Of a stretch of DNA of 64,000 nt, positions 53,370 through 62,408 are shown piece after piece. The DNA lies in assembly GCA_016790165.1 (NCBI GenBank), contig JAEUPL010000013.1, forward strand, positions 1 through 64,000. Reading direction: 5' to 3'. A program made the translations under genes and the position numbers. Positions within the stretch are counted from its first letter, which is position 1, and every line of letters starts with the position of its first letter. Origin of the DNA: Burkholderiales bacterium. GTDB lineage: Bacteria > Pseudomonadota > Gammaproteobacteria > Burkholderiales > Casimicrobiaceae. The notes under the pieces are model-generated. The model was not told the DNA's origin. It worked only from the letters and a program-made list of their open reading frames with translations, and did no database searches.

Positions 53370-55277
53370 ATGAATTTATTGTTCGAAGACGAGGGCCAGA
53401 TCAAGGCCGGTGCCATCCTGTCCGACAAGGACAATGCCCTGCAAATTGAGCTGCCCGGCGGCCGCCGCATCAAGGTCAAGGCCGCGAGCGTACTGTTGCG
53501 CTTTGAGACACCGACCGCAGCGCAACTGCTGGCCGAGGCGAGCACGTTGGCCACCGCGCAGGCCGGTGGCAGCGGCATCGACATGCAGTTGCTGTGGGAG
53601 AGCGCCGAAGGCGCGGCGGATGGGGAGGATTTTGGCTTCGTCGATCTGGCGCGCGAGTATTTCGGTGTCGCCGCCACCCCCGTGCAGCAGGCGGCGACGG
53701 CGCTCGCGTTGCAGCACGCGCCGATGTATTTCTACAAACGCGGAAAAGGCCGCTACAAGCGTGCACCGGAAGGCGCGCTCAAGGCGGCGCTCGCGAGCAT
53801 TGAACGCAAGGCTCGCGAGGCCGAGCAGGTCGACGCCTGGGTAAAGGAGTTGGTCGCCGGCTGCGCGCCTGCAGAGATTGCCGTCCAGTGGGCGGCGCTG
53901 CTGCACGCACCCGACAGGCAGTCGCTCGCCTACAAGGCGCTGGCCGCCGCCGCAGATCGGGCACGGATGGCCCCCGTGCATTTGCTCGCGCGCGCTGGTG
54001 CGATCCCGTCAACACACGCGCTGCATTTCGAGAAATTCCTGCGCGCTACCTTCCCGAAGGGCATCGCCTTTCCAGCCGGTGCCGCCGTGCCGCCGATTCC
54101 GGATCTGACTGAGGCCGATGTCGCGGCATTCAGTATCGACGACGATTCCACCACCGAGATCGACGACGCATTCTCACTCAGCGCGCTGCCCGGTGGGGGG
54201 TGGCGGCTCGGCATTCACATCGCGGCGCCAGCCGTTGCCATCGTGCCCGGCAGCGCGCTGGACCGCGTTGCGCGTGACCGCCTGTCGACGGTCTACATGC
54301 CCGGCAACAAGATCACCATGCTGCCTGACGCCGTGGTGGGCGCGTTTTCGCTCGACGCAGGCAAAACGCCGCCAGCGCTCTCGCTGTACGCCGAACTTGA
54401 CGCCGATCTCAACGTCGTCGCTACGCGCACCACCCTTGAGCGGGTGGCGATGGCGTCGAACCTGCGCATTCCGGTGTTGGATCAAGGCCGCTGGCTCGAA
54501 CCTGGCCATGACGGCGCCGCGGACAACCCGCATGCAGCCTCCCTGCGCATCTTGCTCGCGTTCGCGAAAAAGCTGGCGGCCGAACGCGGCGATCAAGCCG
54601 TCAACCGTGTCGACTACAACTTCGCGGTGACCGGTGACCCCGACGCTGCCGACTGTCGCATCGACATCAGCACGCGGCAGCGTGGCTCGCCGGTCGACAC
54701 GTTGGTGTCGGAGCTCATGATCTTTGCCAACGTGAGCTGGGCCAAGGCACTCGCGGCGCGCGAGTGGGTGGGCATGTTCCGTGTGCAGGGCGCTGGCAAA
54801 ACGCGCATGTCTACGGCGCCCGGCGCCCACGAGGGGCTTAACGTGCCGTGCTACCTCTGGGCGACCTCGCCGCTGCGTCGCTACTCCGATCTGGTCAACC
54901 AGCGGCAACTGATCGCGCTCACGCGTGAGGAAGCCGCGCCGTATCAGCGTGGCAACGCGGAGCTGCTCTCCGCGGTGGCCGATTTTGACGCCACGTACTC
55001 CGGCTACGCCGAGTTCCAGCAGCAGATGGAGTTTTACTGGTGCTTGCGATATTTGCAGCAGGAAAGCATCGACAAACTTACCGCCCGCGTTATTCGCGAA
55101 AATCTGGTGCGCTTCGACCGCTTGCCGATCGTTCAGCGCATCAACGACATGCCGTTTCAGGCGCCGGGCATGCAAGTGGTGCTCGCGGTCGCTGAAGTGG
55201 ACCTGTTTGAACCAGCGTTGCACGTTCGCTTTGTCGAAACGGTGCCGGGCACGCCCGATTCCACTGACGACGCGTGA
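53370..55277 (+). CDS. RNB-domain exoribonuclease (RNase II-like)
   Basis: The 635-residue enzyme degrades RNA 3'-5'. The RNB domain (about 240-560) has the metal-binding acids in IDDDSTTEIDDAFSL (about 254-268), VYMPGNKITMLPD, and the C-terminal PLRRYSDLVNQRQL segment. N-terminal cold-shock-like domains are poorly conserved, as in the beta-proteobacterial branch. The ATG at 53370 begins 4 bp after the nucleotidase stop. Order rnb-tonB-aroE-mtgA follows, as in Burkholderia and relatives. Confidence 0.93.
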   Translation: MNLLFEDEGQIKAGAILSDKDNALQIELPGGRRIKVKAASVLLRFETPTAAQLLAEASTLATAQAGGSGIDMQLLWESAEGAADGEDFGFVDLAREYFGVAATPVQQAATALALQHAPMYFYKRGKGRYKRAPEGALKAALASIERKAREAEQVDAWVKELVAGCAPAEIAVQWAALLHAPDRQSLAYKALAAAADRARMAPVHLLARAGAIPSTHALHFEKFLRATFPKGIAFPAGAAVPPIPDLTEADVAAFSIDDDSTTEIDDAFSLSALPGGGWRLGIHIAAPAVAIVPGSALDRVARDRLSTVYMPGNKITMLPDAVVGAFSLDAGKTPPALSLYAELDADLNVVATRTTLERVAMASNLRIPVLDQGRWLEPGHDGAADNPHAASLRILLAFAKKLAAERGDQAVNRVDYNFAVTGDPDAADCRIDISTRQRGSPVDTLVSELMIFANVSWAKALAAREWVGMFRVQGAGKTRMSTAPGAHEGLNVPCYLWATSPLRRYSDLVNQRQLIALTREEAAPYQRGNAELLSAVADFDATYSGYAEFQQQMEFYWCLRYLQQESIDKLTARVIRENLVRFDRLPIVQRINDMPFQAPGMQVVLAVAEVDLFEPALHVRFVETVPGTPDSTDDA

Positions 55278-55324
55278 AGTAGTTCAGCCGCTTGCCAGGC
55301 CGCGGCGACCCGTAAAATCGGCGT

Positions 55325-56425
55325 GTGAAATCGGCCCCTCCCGCCACCCCGCCCACGGTTCGCGCCGTTGCGGCCATCGACGCTGTGCAGTCCATGAAGG
55401 CGTCACGGTCGGCAGTGCCGGCAGAGCGTCGGGGCCGCACGGCGCGAAACGACACACCCAAGCGCGCGGCCGCCGTGGTGGCTCGTGCCACCCCGACCAT
55501 CAACGCGGGCATGAGCCCGCTGCTTCGCTGGACGCTCGGCGCCTCGCTTGGCATTCATCTGTTGTTTTTCTCGATTCACTTTGAGCTGCCCAAACTGTTC
55601 CGGCAACCGGCGCCGTCGCCGCCGCTGGAGGTGTCGCTGGTAAATGCGCGCACGCAGTCCAAACCCGCGCAAGCCGATTTTCTGGCACAGGCCAATCTCG
55701 ATGGCGGGGGCAACACAGACGCCAAGCGCGTGCTGAAATCGCCGCTGCCGCGTAGCGCCGTTGAGTCCCAGCAAACGCAACTGGCGGCCGCGCGCGAACA
55801 GGTGGAGACGCTGGAGCGGCAGACGCGCGAACTGCTGCAACAACTCAAATCCAGACAGCAGGTGAACACTGATCGCGACGCCAAAGAAACCAGCAAGTTC
55901 GAAACTGCGAACGCCTACCGCGAGCTTTCGGAAAAGGCGCTGGAACTGCAGCGTCTGGAAGCGCAGATTGCGCGCGAGTTCGATTCCTACCAGCAGCGCC
56001 CGAAGAAAAAGCATGTCGGCGCGCGCGCCAGTGAATACCGTTTCGCGCGTTATGTCGAAGACTGGCGGCAGAAGGTTGAGCGCGTGGGCAACGCCAATTA
56101 CCCGGAGGCCGCCCGCGTGCAAAAGCTTTACGGCTCGCTGGTGTTGACCGTGGGCATCAAGGCCGACGGTCGCATCGAGTCAATCGAAGTGGATCGCGGT
56201 TCCGGTAAAAAAATTCTCGACGCGGCCGCCGTAAAGATTGTCGAGCTGGCGGCACCCTATGCGCCGTTCCCCCCCGATATCCGCAGCGATACCGACATTC
56301 TCTACATCACGCGAACCTGGAGTTTCACCCGGACTGGCGAGCTGGAGAGCACGGCCGGCAACGCCACCAGCAACCCCAACCCCACGGCCAACGCCGCGGC
56401 CACGCCCGCGAGCAGCAAACCATGA
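55325..56425 (+). CDS. TonB-family protein
   Basis: The 366-residue protein has a long basic N-terminus (about 1-60) and one membrane helix (about 67-86, LRWTLGASLGIHLLFFSIHF). A coiled-coil periplasmic segment (about 140-220) and a C-terminal TonB domain (about 240-335: YVEDWRQKVERVGNANYPEAARVQKLYGSLVLTVGIKADGRIESIEV) follow. It starts with GTG at 55325; ATG at 55511 would remove the basic part. It overlaps aroE by 4 bp. It is probably an energy transducer or envelope-spanning protein; no ExbB/ExbD is adjacent. Confidence 0.9.
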   Translation: MKSAPPATPPTVRAVAAIDAVQSMKASRSAVPAERRGRTARNDTPKRAAAVVARATPTINAGMSPLLRWTLGASLGIHLLFFSIHFELPKLFRQPAPSPPLEVSLVNARTQSKPAQADFLAQANLDGGGNTDAKRVLKSPLPRSAVESQQTQLAAAREQVETLERQTRELLQQLKSRQQVNTDRDAKETSKFETANAYRELSEKALELQRLEAQIAREFDSYQQRPKKKHVGARASEYRFARYVEDWRQKVERVGNANYPEAARVQKLYGSLVLTVGIKADGRIESIEVDRGSGKKILDAAAVKIVELAAPYAPFPPDIRSDTDILYITRTWSFTRTGELESTAGNATSNPNPTANAAATPASSKP

Positions 56426-57285
56426 CCGCCTCCTCGACTTCTTCCGCCAGCGACGCGCGCTACGCCGTCATCGGTAACCCCATCGCGCACAGCAAGAGCC
56501 CGAACATTCATGCCGCGTTCGCCGCCGGTCTGGGCCAGCAAATTCATTATGACCGCCGGCTGTGCCCGCTCGGTGACTTTGCCGCCGACCTTGAACGCTT
56601 TCGCAACGAAGGCGGCGTCGGCGCCAACGTGACGGTGCCCTTCAAGCGCGATGCGTTCGCCATCGCACGTGAAGCCTCGCTGCGTGCACAGCAAGCCGGC
56701 GCGGCCAACTTTCTGGCCTGGCGCGGCGACCACTGGTATTGCGACAACACCGACGGCGCCGGCCTCGTGCGGGACATCGAAGGCAATCTCGGTTTTTCGC
56801 TCAAGGGAAAGCGAGTCCTTCTGCTCGGCGCGGGTGGTGCGGCGCGCGGTGTGATCGGCCCGCTGCTGCTGCGCGAGCCGACCGCGATCGTCGTCGTCAA
56901 CCGCACCCAGGCAAACGCCGATGCGATTGTGGCGCCTTACCTGGCAACGCATCCGGTGTCTGCACTGCCAGCCTCGGACTTGCTGGCGCAGGGGCAACGC
57001 TTCGATTGCGTGATCAACGCGACGTCGGCCAGCTTGGCCGGTGCGCTGCCGCTGCCCGATGGGGCGGCAGTGTTTGCACCCGGTGCGCTCGCTTACGACA
57101 TGATGTACGGCAAGGTGCCCACGATCTTCATGGCTTGGGCCGCGCAGCACGGCGCCGCGCGCATTGCCGATGGTCTGGGCATGCTGGTGGAGCAGGCTGC
57201 CGAAAGCTATGTGCAGTGGCGCGGCGTTCAGCCTGTTACCGCGCCCATCATCGCGCGCATGCGGGCCGAGCTCGCCGCGTCGTAG
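56422..57285 (+). CDS. aroE: shikimate dehydrogenase
   Basis: AroE reduces 3-dehydroshikimate with NADPH in aromatic amino acid synthesis. The 287-residue protein has the substrate site NPIAHSKSP (about 17-25), catalytic Lys in NVTVPFKRDAF, FLAWRGDHWYCDNTDGAGL, the NADP loop GAGGAARG and the NRTQ segment, and ends near YDMMYGKVPTIFMAWA. Linked by a 4-bp overlap to the TonB gene and followed by mtgA. Confidence 0.97.
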   Translation: MTASSTSSASDARYAVIGNPIAHSKSPNIHAAFAAGLGQQIHYDRRLCPLGDFAADLERFRNEGGVGANVTVPFKRDAFAIAREASLRAQQAGAANFLAWRGDHWYCDNTDGAGLVRDIEGNLGFSLKGKRVLLLGAGGAARGVIGPLLLREPTAIVVVNRTQANADAIVAPYLATHPVSALPASDLLAQGQRFDCVINATSASLAGALPLPDGAAVFAPGALAYDMMYGKVPTIFMAWAAQHGAARIADGLGMLVEQAAESYVQWRGVQPVTAPIIARMRAELAAS

Positions 57286-57333
57286 TGCGCTGCGAATCCT
57301 TGTACCCAGTGTGCCGGTCAGCAGGGGCACGCC

Positions 57334-58044
57334 ATGGGTGAGCTGCTGCGAACCGGGTTGCGCATGGCAATGGCCGTGGTGCTCGGGCTCGTGCTCATGT
57401 TCGTTGCGGCGCAAGTGTGGTTCGCCACGCTGGTGTGGTGGTACGCTGATCATCCGCCTGGGCGCACGGCGTTCATGGCCTACCGCATGGGTGAGTTGCA
57501 CGAGAAAAAGCCCGACGCGGTGTTGCGTTACCAATGGGTGCCCTACGAGCGCATCTCGCGCAACCTCAAACGGGCGCTGGTGGCCGCTGAAGATTCGAAA
57601 TTCGTGGAGCACGAAGGTTTTGACTGGGACGGCATCCAGCTCGCGCTGGAAAAAAACCGCGCCAAAGGCAAGCGGGTCGCGGGTGGTTCCACCATCACCC
57701 AGCAGCTGGCGAAAAATCTCTTCCTTTCGCCTGACAAAAGTTACCTGAGAAAAGGGCAGGAAGCGATCATCACCCTGATGCTCGAGAACATGCTCGACAA
57801 GGAGCGCATCCTTGAGCTTTACTTGAACGTGATCGAGTGGGGCAACGGCATCTTCGGTGCCGAGGCTGCGGCGAAGCGCTACTACGGCGTGTCCGCAGCG
57901 CAACTGACTGCCGAACAGGCCGCGAAGCTCGCCGCCATGGCGCCCAACCCGCGGTTTTACGAACGCAACCTCGGCGCACCGGGCTTGCGCAAGAAGACCG
58001 GCATCATCCTTGCGCGCATGCCGCAGGTGGAGTTGCCCGACTGA
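57334..58044 (+). CDS. mtgA: monofunctional peptidoglycan glycosyltransferase
   Basis: MtgA polymerises lipid II into glycan strands. The 236-residue protein has an N-terminal membrane anchor (about 8-32) and a GT51 domain with the catalytic Glu in AAEDSKFVEHEGFDWDGI. It then has GGSTITQQLAKNLFLSPDKSYLRKGQEAIITLMLE and RILELYLNVIEWGNGIFGAEAAAKRYYG. The start is the ATG at 57334. Confidence 0.96.
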   Translation: MGELLRTGLRMAMAVVLGLVLMFVAAQVWFATLVWWYADHPPGRTAFMAYRMGELHEKKPDAVLRYQWVPYERISRNLKRALVAAEDSKFVEHEGFDWDGIQLALEKNRAKGKRVAGGSTITQQLAKNLFLSPDKSYLRKGQEAIITLMLENMLDKERILELYLNVIEWGNGIFGAEAAAKRYYGVSAAQLTAEQAAKLAAMAPNPRFYERNLGAPGLRKKTGIILARMPQVELPD

Positions 58045-58483
58045 GTCTCACGGGCGTGTGCCCGCCGCTTACCTGGCGGCCACTCGCGCGCGAAAGCGAC
58101 TGGGTTCGGTCGGGTGGAAAGTCCGGGCAGGGAACGCAATCGCCCTCCGGTGGCACCGCGGGACCCGGAGGCTCCCATCCGGTTTCCCGTCTTTCGCCGC
58201 GATGGGCACTGCGAAGCGGCTTGGAGGTATGTGCGCGAAGCACGATCGTCGGAACAAAGATTGATGGGCCTCCCGCGGCCATCGCGTTTGTGCGCGCAGT
58301 ACAAACCACAGGTATCCATCAGACCGTTCGACGCGCCCACGGTGAACCGGCCGGTGCGTGCCAACGCGCCGCACTCGGTGACGCGGGCGGTAGTCCGTGC
58401 CCCGAATTCGCACGCAACGAATTTGCCCCCTACAATCTCGCCTATCGCATCGCGCCATTTTTTCCCTTGGACGTTCCCCCTCC
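58045..58483. other. 439-bp gap without a recognised gene
   Basis: No credible protein-coding frame; the open frames here conflict and look unlike known proteins. Parts are strongly GC-rich with several short self-complementary stretches, e.g. TCCGG/CCGGA blocks near 58145-58175. A 13-base match to the RNase P RNA core (58117-58129) occurs without the rest of that RNA. It may hold an unidentified RNA or decayed gene. Confidence 0.4.
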
Positions 58484-59953
58484 ATGCCCGAAGCTCACGA
58501 CAAAGAGTCGCCTGTCGCTGGCAGTGCGAGCGTGGATGATGCGCTCAGCGAAGCCCTAGCCGACGTCGTCCTGCTGGTTCGCCAATACCGGCTGCTGTCC
58601 GGTTTTGCCGAGAGCCTGGCCGACACGCTCGACAACCCCTCGCAAAACCCGGTCGTTCAGGGCGTGCTCGCCAATTTGCGTGGCACGCTGGATGGCCTGC
58701 ATCCGGCCGACGTGGCGCACATCCTCGAAGCCTTGCCGCTGGACGAGCGGCTGTTCGTCTGGGATCTGGTCAAGACTGAGCGCGAGGGCGAGATTCTCGT
58801 CGAGACCTCGGATGCGGTGCGCGAGAGCCTCATCGAGAGCATGGACGCGCCCGAGCTGGTGGCCGCTGCGGCCACGCTCGATACCGACGAGCTGGCCGAG
58901 CTCGCCCCCGACCTGCCCAGCGAAGTGGTCGAAGAGGTAAAGAAAACGCTGGATCCCGAAGAGCGCGAGCAGTTGCGGCAGGCGATGTCTTACGAGGAGG
59001 ACATGGTCGGCGCGTTGATGGACTTCGAGATGGTTGATGTGCGGCCGGACGTGACGCTCGAGGTCGTGATGCGTTACTTGCGCCGCTTCGACGAACTGCC
59101 CGCCAACACCGATCAGGTGTTTGTGGTGGATCGTGAGGACAAGCTGCTTGGTGTGTTGCCGACCAACGTGATTCTCGTCACCAACGAGGACAAGCTGGTC
59201 AGCGATGTCATGACCGAGCCAACGATTCGATTCGAGCCGACCGACCACGCCGATTCTGCGGCAGCGGCGTTTGAACGCTACGACCTCGTTTCGGCGCCCG
59301 TGGTGGATGCCAGCGGCGTTCTGGTGGGCCGCGTGACGGTGGCCGAGGTGCTCGATTTCGTGCGTGAGAGCGCGGAAGAAGACCTGCGTGCGCAGGCCGG
59401 TTTGCGCGAAGAAGAGGACGTGTTTGCGAGCGTGTGGAAGAGCGTGCAAAACCGCTGGCAGTGGCTGGCCCTCAATCTCTTTACCGCGTTCCTCGCGTCG
59501 CGCGCGACCGATTTGTTTCAGGGCTCAATTGGCAAGCTCGCGGTGTTGGCGGTGCTGCAGTCCATCGTGGCGGGCATTGGCGGCAACTCGGGCAATCAGA
59601 CGCTAACGATGATCGCGCGCGCCATCGCGCTTGGGCAGATCGGCAGCGAGCATTTCACGCGGCTGGTGAACAAGGAGATGGCGGTTGCCGCGATCAATGG
59701 GCTGATCTTCGGCGGTGCGATCGGCTTGGTGATCGGCGTGATGGAGCAAAACCTGCTGCTCGGCGTGGTGCTGACGCTGGCGATGACGCTGAACCTGTTG
59801 CTCGCCGCCATCATGGGCGTGCTGATTCCGATGTGGCGCTATCGCCACGGCAAAGACCCGGCGGCAGGTTCCAGCGTGCTGCTCACGGCGGTGACCGACA
59901 CGGGGGGATTCTTCATCTTCCTTGGACTGGCGACACTGATTTTGTTGCGCTAA
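58484..59953 (+). CDS. mgtE: magnesium transporter MgtE
   Basis: The 489-residue channel has an N-terminal superhelical sensor domain (about 50-165: LHPADVAHILEALPLDERLFVWDLV), two CBS domains (about 170-290) and a C-terminal pore with five helices (about 325-489). The pore has VAGIGGNSGNQTLTMIARAIALGQI, whose family Asp/Asn residues line the pore, and TDTGGFFIFLGLATL. The ATG at 58484 gives the expected length. Intracellular Mg2+ binding to the N-terminal and CBS parts is known to close it. Confidence 0.95.
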   Translation: MPEAHDKESPVAGSASVDDALSEALADVVLLVRQYRLLSGFAESLADTLDNPSQNPVVQGVLANLRGTLDGLHPADVAHILEALPLDERLFVWDLVKTEREGEILVETSDAVRESLIESMDAPELVAAAATLDTDELAELAPDLPSEVVEEVKKTLDPEEREQLRQAMSYEEDMVGALMDFEMVDVRPDVTLEVVMRYLRRFDELPANTDQVFVVDREDKLLGVLPTNVILVTNEDKLVSDVMTEPTIRFEPTDHADSAAAAFERYDLVSAPVVDASGVLVGRVTVAEVLDFVRESAEEDLRAQAGLREEEDVFASVWKSVQNRWQWLALNLFTAFLASRATDLFQGSIGKLAVLAVLQSIVAGIGGNSGNQTLTMIARAIALGQIGSEHFTRLVNKEMAVAAINGLIFGGAIGLVIGVMEQNLLLGVVLTLAMTLNLLLAAIMGVLIPMWRYRHGKDPAAGSSVLLTAVTDTGGFFIFLGLATLILLR

Positions 59954-59959
59954 CGCCAT

Positions 59960-60076
59960 TGGCTTTTTAGACGTAACGACCAGCTGGCGGTCGTTGTAGC
60001 GAGATTTGATGAGAAGTCGACTGCTAAAGAAATTAGGCCAGAATGACCGTCGGATGGTCGTTGGCCGCCAAAAGAC
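59960..60076. repeat. dispersed palindromic repeat, copy C
   Basis: A 117-bp element starting TGGCTTTT 6 bp after the mgtE stop and ending CCAAAAGAC. It has hairpin AACGACC/GGTCGTT (59975-59995) with AGCTGGC loop, an AGTCGACT core (60015-60022), and hairpin AATGACC/GGTCGTT (60042-60062) with one wobble pair. Same order as copies A, B, D and E. Confidence 0.65.
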
Positions 60077-60109
60077 GTATCCGTTGTTTTTTCCTCAATG
60101 GAGCGCACG

Positions 60110-62380
60110 ATGAGTGTGCCGTCTGCGGCGCCCGACGCATCGCTAGTGCCGGCGCAGGCTTTGCAGCGCGCTGTGCAGTTGCATCAGGCCGGGCGCGCGG
60201 TTGAGGCCTTGCCGCTCTACGCGCAGGTGCTGGCCGCCGAGCCGCATAATTTGGCCGCGCTTTACTACGGCGGCGTTGCGGCATGGACGGGCGGGGAGGC
60301 GGCACTGGCGCTGGCTCGTTTGTCGAGCGTGGTCGAGCTGTCGCCGCAACCGGTGGCCGACGCGCACTACCACCGTGCGCTGGCGCTGGTCGCGCTCGGG
60401 CGTGACGACGAGGCGATGGCTGAGTACCAGCGCACGATCACACTCAAACCCGGCTTCGCGGCCGCGCACAACAATCTCGGGGGCTTGCTGCGGCAACGGC
60501 ACGACTACGGCGCCGCCGACGCCGCGTTTGCGGCAGCGATGCAGGCCGACCCGGCGCTGATCGACGCCCGCTACAACCGCGCGCTGACCGCGATGCAACG
60601 GGGTGACCTGGGGCCAGCCCGCGCGCTGCTGCAGGACTGCCTGAAGCGCGCACCCGATCACGACGGCGCGCGCGCCACGCTGGTGGACGTGCTCAACGAT
60701 CTGGGCGAACGTGGCGAAGCGCTCACGCTGGCGCGTGCCAGTGCGAAACGGTTGCCGAAGTCGCTCGCGATCTGCAACGCACTCGGGCAAATGGAAGACG
60801 CGGCGGGCAACGTGGATGCGGCCCGCGCGGCGTATCGCGCCGGGCTCGCAGTGGATGCAGGCAACGCCACGCTGACGATGAATCTTGCTGCACTGGAAAG
60901 CGAGAACGCCAACCCCGACGCGGCGCGTGCAGTGTTCGATTCGGCCCTCGCGGTGCGCGAGCATGCCGGTCTTCGCCTGCGACAGGCGACGCTCCTGCCC
61001 AGCATCCCGGCGTCGGAGGCGGCGATTGATCACGCGCGCGCTGCCTTTGTGACCGCGCTGCGCGATGTCGCAGCGAGCGGGCTTCGGCTCGACGATCCGG
61101 TTAATGATTTCGGCGATACGCCGTTCTACCTCTCGTATCACGGCCGCAGCGATGACCGCGACGTACTCGCCGTGCTCGCCAGCACGCTGCGGCAGTGCGC
61201 GCCGGAGCTCGTGTACACCGCGCCACACGTCCACACAGGGCCGAACGCTGTGGCGGCACTACGCGCGGGCAAGCGACGCATTGGCGTCTGCTCCAGCTTT
61301 CTCTTCAACCACAGCGTGGGGCGCGCGATGCACGCGATCCTCGCGGGCATTCCGCGCGACGAGTTCGACGTGCATCTGTTTTTGCTGCCGCCATTTCGCG
61401 ACGACGCGCTGGCGCGGCAGATGCAGGCGCAGAGCACCGTGCACCGACTGCCGTTCGATCTGCATGCCGCACGCGAAATCATCGCCGGCGTGCAGCCCGA
61501 TCTGTTGCTTTACCCTGAAATCGGCATGGAAGCGCTCACCTACTTCCTCGCTCATGCGCGCCTGGCGCCGGTGCAGTGGAACACGCTCGGCCACCCGTGC
61601 ACCAGCGGGCTGCCGACGATTGACGCGTACGTGAGCTACGCCGTGCTCGAACCGCCCGGGAGCGAGGCGCATTACAGCGAGCGCTTGCTCCGGCTCGACG
61701 GTTTGCCGTTTCCTGACTACCCAGCTGAGGGGATCACGCTGCCGCCACCCGCGGCCATCGCCCGCACGCGGCAGTCGCTGCGTGTGCCGGTCGAGCCGCC
61801 GCTCCTGATTTGTCCGCAGTCCCTGTTCAAGCTGATGCCGGCGTTCGATGACGTGTTGCGGCAGATTCTGGATGCGAACCCCAGCGCGCATCTGCTGCTG
61901 CCGGAGCCGACACAGTCGGGGCAAATGGCGGCGATTCAGGCGCGGTTCGCGAACACACTGGGCGCCGCCGCCAGCCGCGTCCGTTTCTTTGGGCGGCGAT
62001 CCCGCACCGAATTCATCGAGTTGATCGCGGCCTGCGACGTGCTGCTCGACCCGTTTCCGGTGGGCGGCGGAATCAGCACCTGGGACGCGCTTGCGGCAGG
62101 CACGCCCGTCGTGACCTGCCCGGGGGATCATCTGCGCAGTCGTTTTGCAGCCGCAGCGCTCGTTGCAGCCGGGGCCAGCGAGGTGATCGCCTCATCCGTC
62201 GCAGATTACGTACGGCTGGTCCGCGACCTGCTGACGGACAAGGCGCTGGCGTATCGTCTGCGCGAGCGCATCGCAACCGCAGCGCCCGCGATTTACGCTG
62301 ATCGCACTGCGGTCGAGGGCTGGGTGCGCGCGCTGCGCGGGGCGTGCGCTACGCCGTCGCCACCTTCGAGTGCCACTTGA
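60110..62380 (+). CDS. TPR-GT41-like (SPINDLY/OGT-type) glycosyltransferase
   Basis: The 756-residue protein has TPR repeats over about residues 10-290 and a C-terminal catalytic part (about 350-740) of the O-GlcNAc-transferase family. It includes RIGVCSSFLFNHSVGRAMHAIL, DLLLYPEIGMEALTYFLAHARLAPVQWNTLGHPCTSGLPTIDAYVS, FGRRSRTEFIELIAACDVLLDPFPVGGGISTWDALAAGTPVVTCPG. It could modify proteins or surface structures; donor unknown. The ATG at 60110 has GGAG upstream; an ATG at 60098 is possible. No flagellar or adhesin gene is next to it in the window. Confidence 0.85.
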   Translation: MSVPSAAPDASLVPAQALQRAVQLHQAGRAVEALPLYAQVLAAEPHNLAALYYGGVAAWTGGEAALALARLSSVVELSPQPVADAHYHRALALVALGRDDEAMAEYQRTITLKPGFAAAHNNLGGLLRQRHDYGAADAAFAAAMQADPALIDARYNRALTAMQRGDLGPARALLQDCLKRAPDHDGARATLVDVLNDLGERGEALTLARASAKRLPKSLAICNALGQMEDAAGNVDAARAAYRAGLAVDAGNATLTMNLAALESENANPDAARAVFDSALAVREHAGLRLRQATLLPSIPASEAAIDHARAAFVTALRDVAASGLRLDDPVNDFGDTPFYLSYHGRSDDRDVLAVLASTLRQCAPELVYTAPHVHTGPNAVAALRAGKRRIGVCSSFLFNHSVGRAMHAILAGIPRDEFDVHLFLLPPFRDDALARQMQAQSTVHRLPFDLHAAREIIAGVQPDLLLYPEIGMEALTYFLAHARLAPVQWNTLGHPCTSGLPTIDAYVSYAVLEPPGSEAHYSERLLRLDGLPFPDYPAEGITLPPPAAIARTRQSLRVPVEPPLLICPQSLFKLMPAFDDVLRQILDANPSAHLLLPEPTQSGQMAAIQARFANTLGAAASRVRFFGRRSRTEFIELIAACDVLLDPFPVGGGISTWDALAAGTPVVTCPGDHLRSRFAAAALVAAGASEVIASSVADYVRLVRDLLTDKALAYRLRERIATAAPAIYADRTAVEGWVRALRGACATPSPPSSAT

Positions 62381-62388
62381 CACCCGCC

Positions 62389-62405
62389 CCGTTCCCTCGG
62401 AACGG
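62389..62405. terminator. possible two-way terminator hairpin between convergent genes
   Basis: CCGTTCC (62389-62395) and GGAACGG (62399-62405) flank CTC. It lies between the stop of the plus-strand glycosyltransferase and the end of the minus-strand partial gene. There is no T-run, so it would be weak or rely on another factor. Confidence 0.35.
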
Positions 62406-62408
62406 CCC

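Noticed and set aside
56302-57903. 533-codon minus-strand open frame opposite aroE and mtgA
   Set aside because: Spans three convincing plus-strand genes and shows no protein motif of its own.
58117-58129. RNase P RNA gene
   Set aside because: Only the 13-base CR-I core matches. The CC(A)TAGGG, GTGCCAG...GTAACG and ACAGAA/CCGGCTTA segments of type-A RNase P RNA were not found nearby, so it is not annotated as rnpB.
58114-58539. 141-codon plus-strand open frame in the mtgA-mgtE gap
   Set aside because: Arg/Pro-rich with no recognisable motif, and it overlaps the start of mgtE in another frame.
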